DNA from: CAZSDW01 sp964605705
Lineage (GTDB): Bacteria; Fidelibacterota; UBA2242
Assembly (NCBI GenBank): GCA_964605705.1
Contig: CAZSDW010000016.1
Span: 3,533-67,532 of the forward strand
Direction: 5' to 3'
Length of the DNA stretch: 64,000 nucleotides
In this document: piece by piece, positions 62,331-64,000 of the stretch
How the letters are laid out: each line of letters starts with the position of its first letter
Numbering within the stretch: the stretch's first letter is position 1
Notes under the pieces: generated by a model
Database searches by the model: none
What the model saw: only the letters and a program-made list of their open reading frames with translations
Told to the model about the DNA's origin: nothing
Made by a program: the position numbers and the translations under genes

Positions 62331-63109
62331 TATTTCTCCTGATTTACTTGATATTTTTCAGCAGACTGGGCTATTGCTACGAACTGCTCTTCAACAAGAC
62401 TCGCACCGCCTACTAAAAATCCATCAATATCATTTGTGGCGATTAATTCATCAGCATTTCCGGGTTTGACACTGCCCCCATAGAGAATAACCATATCTTC
62501 CGCGACTTTTTCATTGAATTGTTCGGCAATTAGGTCTCTGATGGCTTTATGAGCTTCAGATGCCTGTTGCGGTGTTGCGACGATACCGGTGCCGATTGCC
62601 CAGACCGGTTCATAAGCGATAACACAATTCTGCAACGATGCTTCATCAATTTCTTTAAAAGCAGCTGAATACTGTCGTTTCAGTACATCAATGGTCCGAC
62701 CGCTTTCCCTTTCATCCAGTTTTTCACCGACACAGAGGATGGGTTTCAATCCAGCTTTCAAGGCGGCAACCAATTTCTTGTGAATCAGGTCATCGGATTC
62801 ACCAAATACATGCCGTCTCTCCGAATGCCCCAGAATCACATACTGACAGGAAGCAGATTTCAGCATATCCGCGGATATTTCACCGGTAAATGCTCCGGAT
62901 ACCGCAAAATGCATATTTTGAGCACCCAGATAAATCTCTGTTTTCTTTAGAATTTCACCAATGTTAAAGAGCGCCGTAAAAGGCGGGCATAATATAATGT
63001 CAGTTCGACTGAGATTCAATAGATTTTTAGTCAATTCCTCTGCAAACTCGACACCTTCCTGAACATTTTTATTCATCTTCCAATTTGCTGCTACGATATA
63101 ACGTTTCAT
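62330..63109 (-). CDS. tpiA: triose-phosphate isomerase
   Basis: This glycolytic enzyme interconverts dihydroxyacetone phosphate and glyceraldehyde 3-phosphate. The 259-aa TIM barrel shows AANWKMNKN (catalytic Lys region), VILGHSERRHVFGE (electrophilic His), VIAYEPVWAIGTG (catalytic Glu) and the phosphate loop ILYGGSVKPGNADEL. The gene lies seven bases after pgk and overlaps secG, giving a pgk-tpiA-secG operon as in many bacteria. Confidence 0.97.
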   Translation of the reverse strand: MKRYIVAANWKMNKNVQEGVEFAEELTKNLLNLSRTDIILCPPFTALFNIGEILKKTEIYLGAQNMHFAVSGAFTGEISADMLKSASCQYVILGHSERRHVFGESDDLIHKKLVAALKAGLKPILCVGEKLDERESGRTIDVLKRQYSAAFKEIDEASLQNCVIAYEPVWAIGTGIVATPQQASEAHKAIRDLIAEQFNEKVAEDMVILYGGSVKPGNADELIATNDIDGFLVGGASLVEEQFVAIAQSAEKYQVNQEK

Positions 63110-63116
63110 TTTCGCT

Positions 63117-64000
63117 CTATTTTTTTGAGATTAAATTTATCGGTTCTAAGTCAAGCCCGCTTAAAAGTTCCAGCGAGGCACCGCCACCGGTTGAGACATG
63201 CGTTACCTGATCACTAAGTTTGAACTTCTTTATTGCCGAAGCCGAATCACCACCACCAATTACCGTGACGGCTCCGTTCCTGGTAATGTCAGCCAGCTTA
63301 TGAGCAATGCTTTCCGTCCCAATTGCAAATTGCGGAATTTCAAAGACGCCCAGCGGTCCGTTCCAAAGTACCGTATTGCTTTTGTCCAGTATTTCACTGA
63401 AAATCATAGTGGTTTCGGGACCGATATCAACACCCATTTTATCAGCAGGAATCTCTTCTGCGGAGGTCACCGCCATCTCAGCACCTTCAACCAGTTCGGA
63501 TACGACGACAACATCAGCCGGCAGGTAAATTTTGCATCCGAATTCCCTGGCTTTTTCCAGGGTTTGCCGTGCCAAATCGATTTTATCCGCTTCCAGGAGG
63601 GACTTGCCAATTTCAAAACCCTGGGCTTTCAGGAAGGTGTAAGCCATTCCGCCTCCGATCAGGATATTATCAACTTTGCCGAACATTCTTTCAATAATCT
63701 CAATTTTGCCGGTCACTTTCGCACCACCAAGAATAGCCGTATAGGGCTTTTTAGGATTATTCAGACTGTCCTGAAGATAATGTAATTCTTTTTCAAGCAG
63801 GTAGCCGGCTGCCCGAATTTTAAAATGTTTTGCCACACCTGCCATTGAGGCATGCGAACGATGACTGGTACCGAAAGCATCATTTACATAAATATCGGCA
63901 AGTTCGGCAAGTTTCGCCGAAAATTCAGGATCGTTACTGGTCTCTCCGGCATAAAATCTCAGGTTTTCAACAGCGGTCATGGTATTGTAAAGGCCGTCGG
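63117..64000 (-). CDS. pgk: phosphoglycerate kinase, C-terminal part (runs off the window)
   Basis: This glycolytic enzyme makes ATP from 1,3-bisphosphoglycerate. The open frame reaches the window edge, so about 294 of the usual 390-400 residues are present and the true start lies outside. The ATG at 63980 is internal: the sequence just upstream (DGLYNT) and the conserved VENLRFYAGE that follows continue in frame. Motifs include YVNDAFGTSHRSHAS, AILGGAKVTGKIEIIER, ILIGGGMAYTFLKAQG, VLWNGPLGVFEIPQFAIGTE and the C-terminal VIGGGDSASAIKKFKLSDQV with VSTGGGASLELLSG. Confidence 0.96.
   Translation of the reverse strand, partial: DGLYNTMTAVENLRFYAGETSNDPEFSAKLAELADIYVNDAFGTSHRSHASMAGVAKHFKIRAAGYLLEKELHYLQDSLNNPKKPYTAILGGAKVTGKIEIIERMFGKVDNILIGGGMAYTFLKAQGFEIGKSLLEADKIDLARQTLEKAREFGCKIYLPADVVVVSELVEGAEMAVTSAEEIPADKMGVDIGPETTMIFSEILDKSNTVLWNGPLGVFEIPQFAIGTESIAHKLADITRNGAVTVIGGGDSASAIKKFKLSDQVTHVSTGGGASLELLSGLDLEPINLISKK

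Overview
The window looks like a scaffold from a Gram-negative bacterium of the wider Bacteroidota/FCB neighbourhood (KSB1-, Calditrichota- or Marinimicrobia-like). This placement is an inference. It rests on TonB-dependent receptors with carboxypeptidase-like N-terminal domains, a PorV-type outer-membrane protein, secreted proteins ending in a type-IX-secretion-like C-terminal domain, many lipoproteins and FN3/IPT modules. A run of exactly 100 N inside a tandem repeat shows this is a draft assembly. Both ends cut genes: a TonB receptor on the left and pgk on the right.

Region 1 (1-30 kb) is a plant-polysaccharide locus that makes sense as beta-mannan/galactomannan (glucomannan) use. A 1089-aa TonB receptor, a large secreted protein, a PorV-like porin and an IPT/beta-propeller lipoprotein form an outer-membrane cassette. 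Downstream on the same strand come a sodium symporter, a GH5 mannanase, a cellobiose-2-epimerase-type enzyme, a GH130 mannosylglucose phosphorylase, a GH27 alpha-galactosidase, a vSGLT-like sodium/galactose symporter, galT and galK. A LacI-family regulator, two operator-like palindromes, a GH5_25 endoglucanase/mannanase lipoprotein, galE and a GH9 lipoprotein complete it. The proposed logic: mannanase and alpha-galactosidase cut galactomannan; galactose enters by the vSGLT-like protein and goes through GalK/GalT/GalE; mannobiose is epimerised to mannosyl-glucose and phosphorolysed to mannose 1-phosphate and glucose.

Region 2 (30-33.6 kb) holds a VapBC-type toxin-antitoxin pair, a glutaredoxin overlapping a ferredoxin-thioredoxin-reductase catalytic subunit, and a membrane-anchored PpiD/SurA-like foldase.

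Region 3 (33.7-45.3 kb) is one long minus-strand run of housekeeping genes: tRNA-Val, thrS, infC, rpmI, rplT, pheS, pheT, a small coiled-coil gene, zapA, rny, folD, a cNMP-binding protein, a nitroreductase and lgt. infC has no ATG/GTG/TTG at the conserved N-terminus and appears to start at ATC or ATA. Next to tRNA-Val lies a 134-bp tandem repeat made of degenerate tRNA-Val copies carrying palindromic inserts, interrupted by the assembly gap.

Region 4 (45.9-64 kb) contains aroC, an uncharacterised lipoprotein/membrane cluster, a deoxynucleoside kinase, folB-folK, two Hsp20 genes, an M13 peptidase, a gene-free hairpin-rich element of about 0.5 kb, an EF-G gene, a nitroreductase, recN, a VanZ protein, the NAD(P)HX repair enzyme, a TPR protein, tRNA-Leu, secG, tpiA and partial pgk.

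The signals most worth a second look are the tRNA-derived repeat array, the hairpin series between the M13 peptidase and EF-G, the SusD-less outer-membrane cassette, the GH5_25 enzyme with an altered conserved histidine pair, and the non-canonical infC start.
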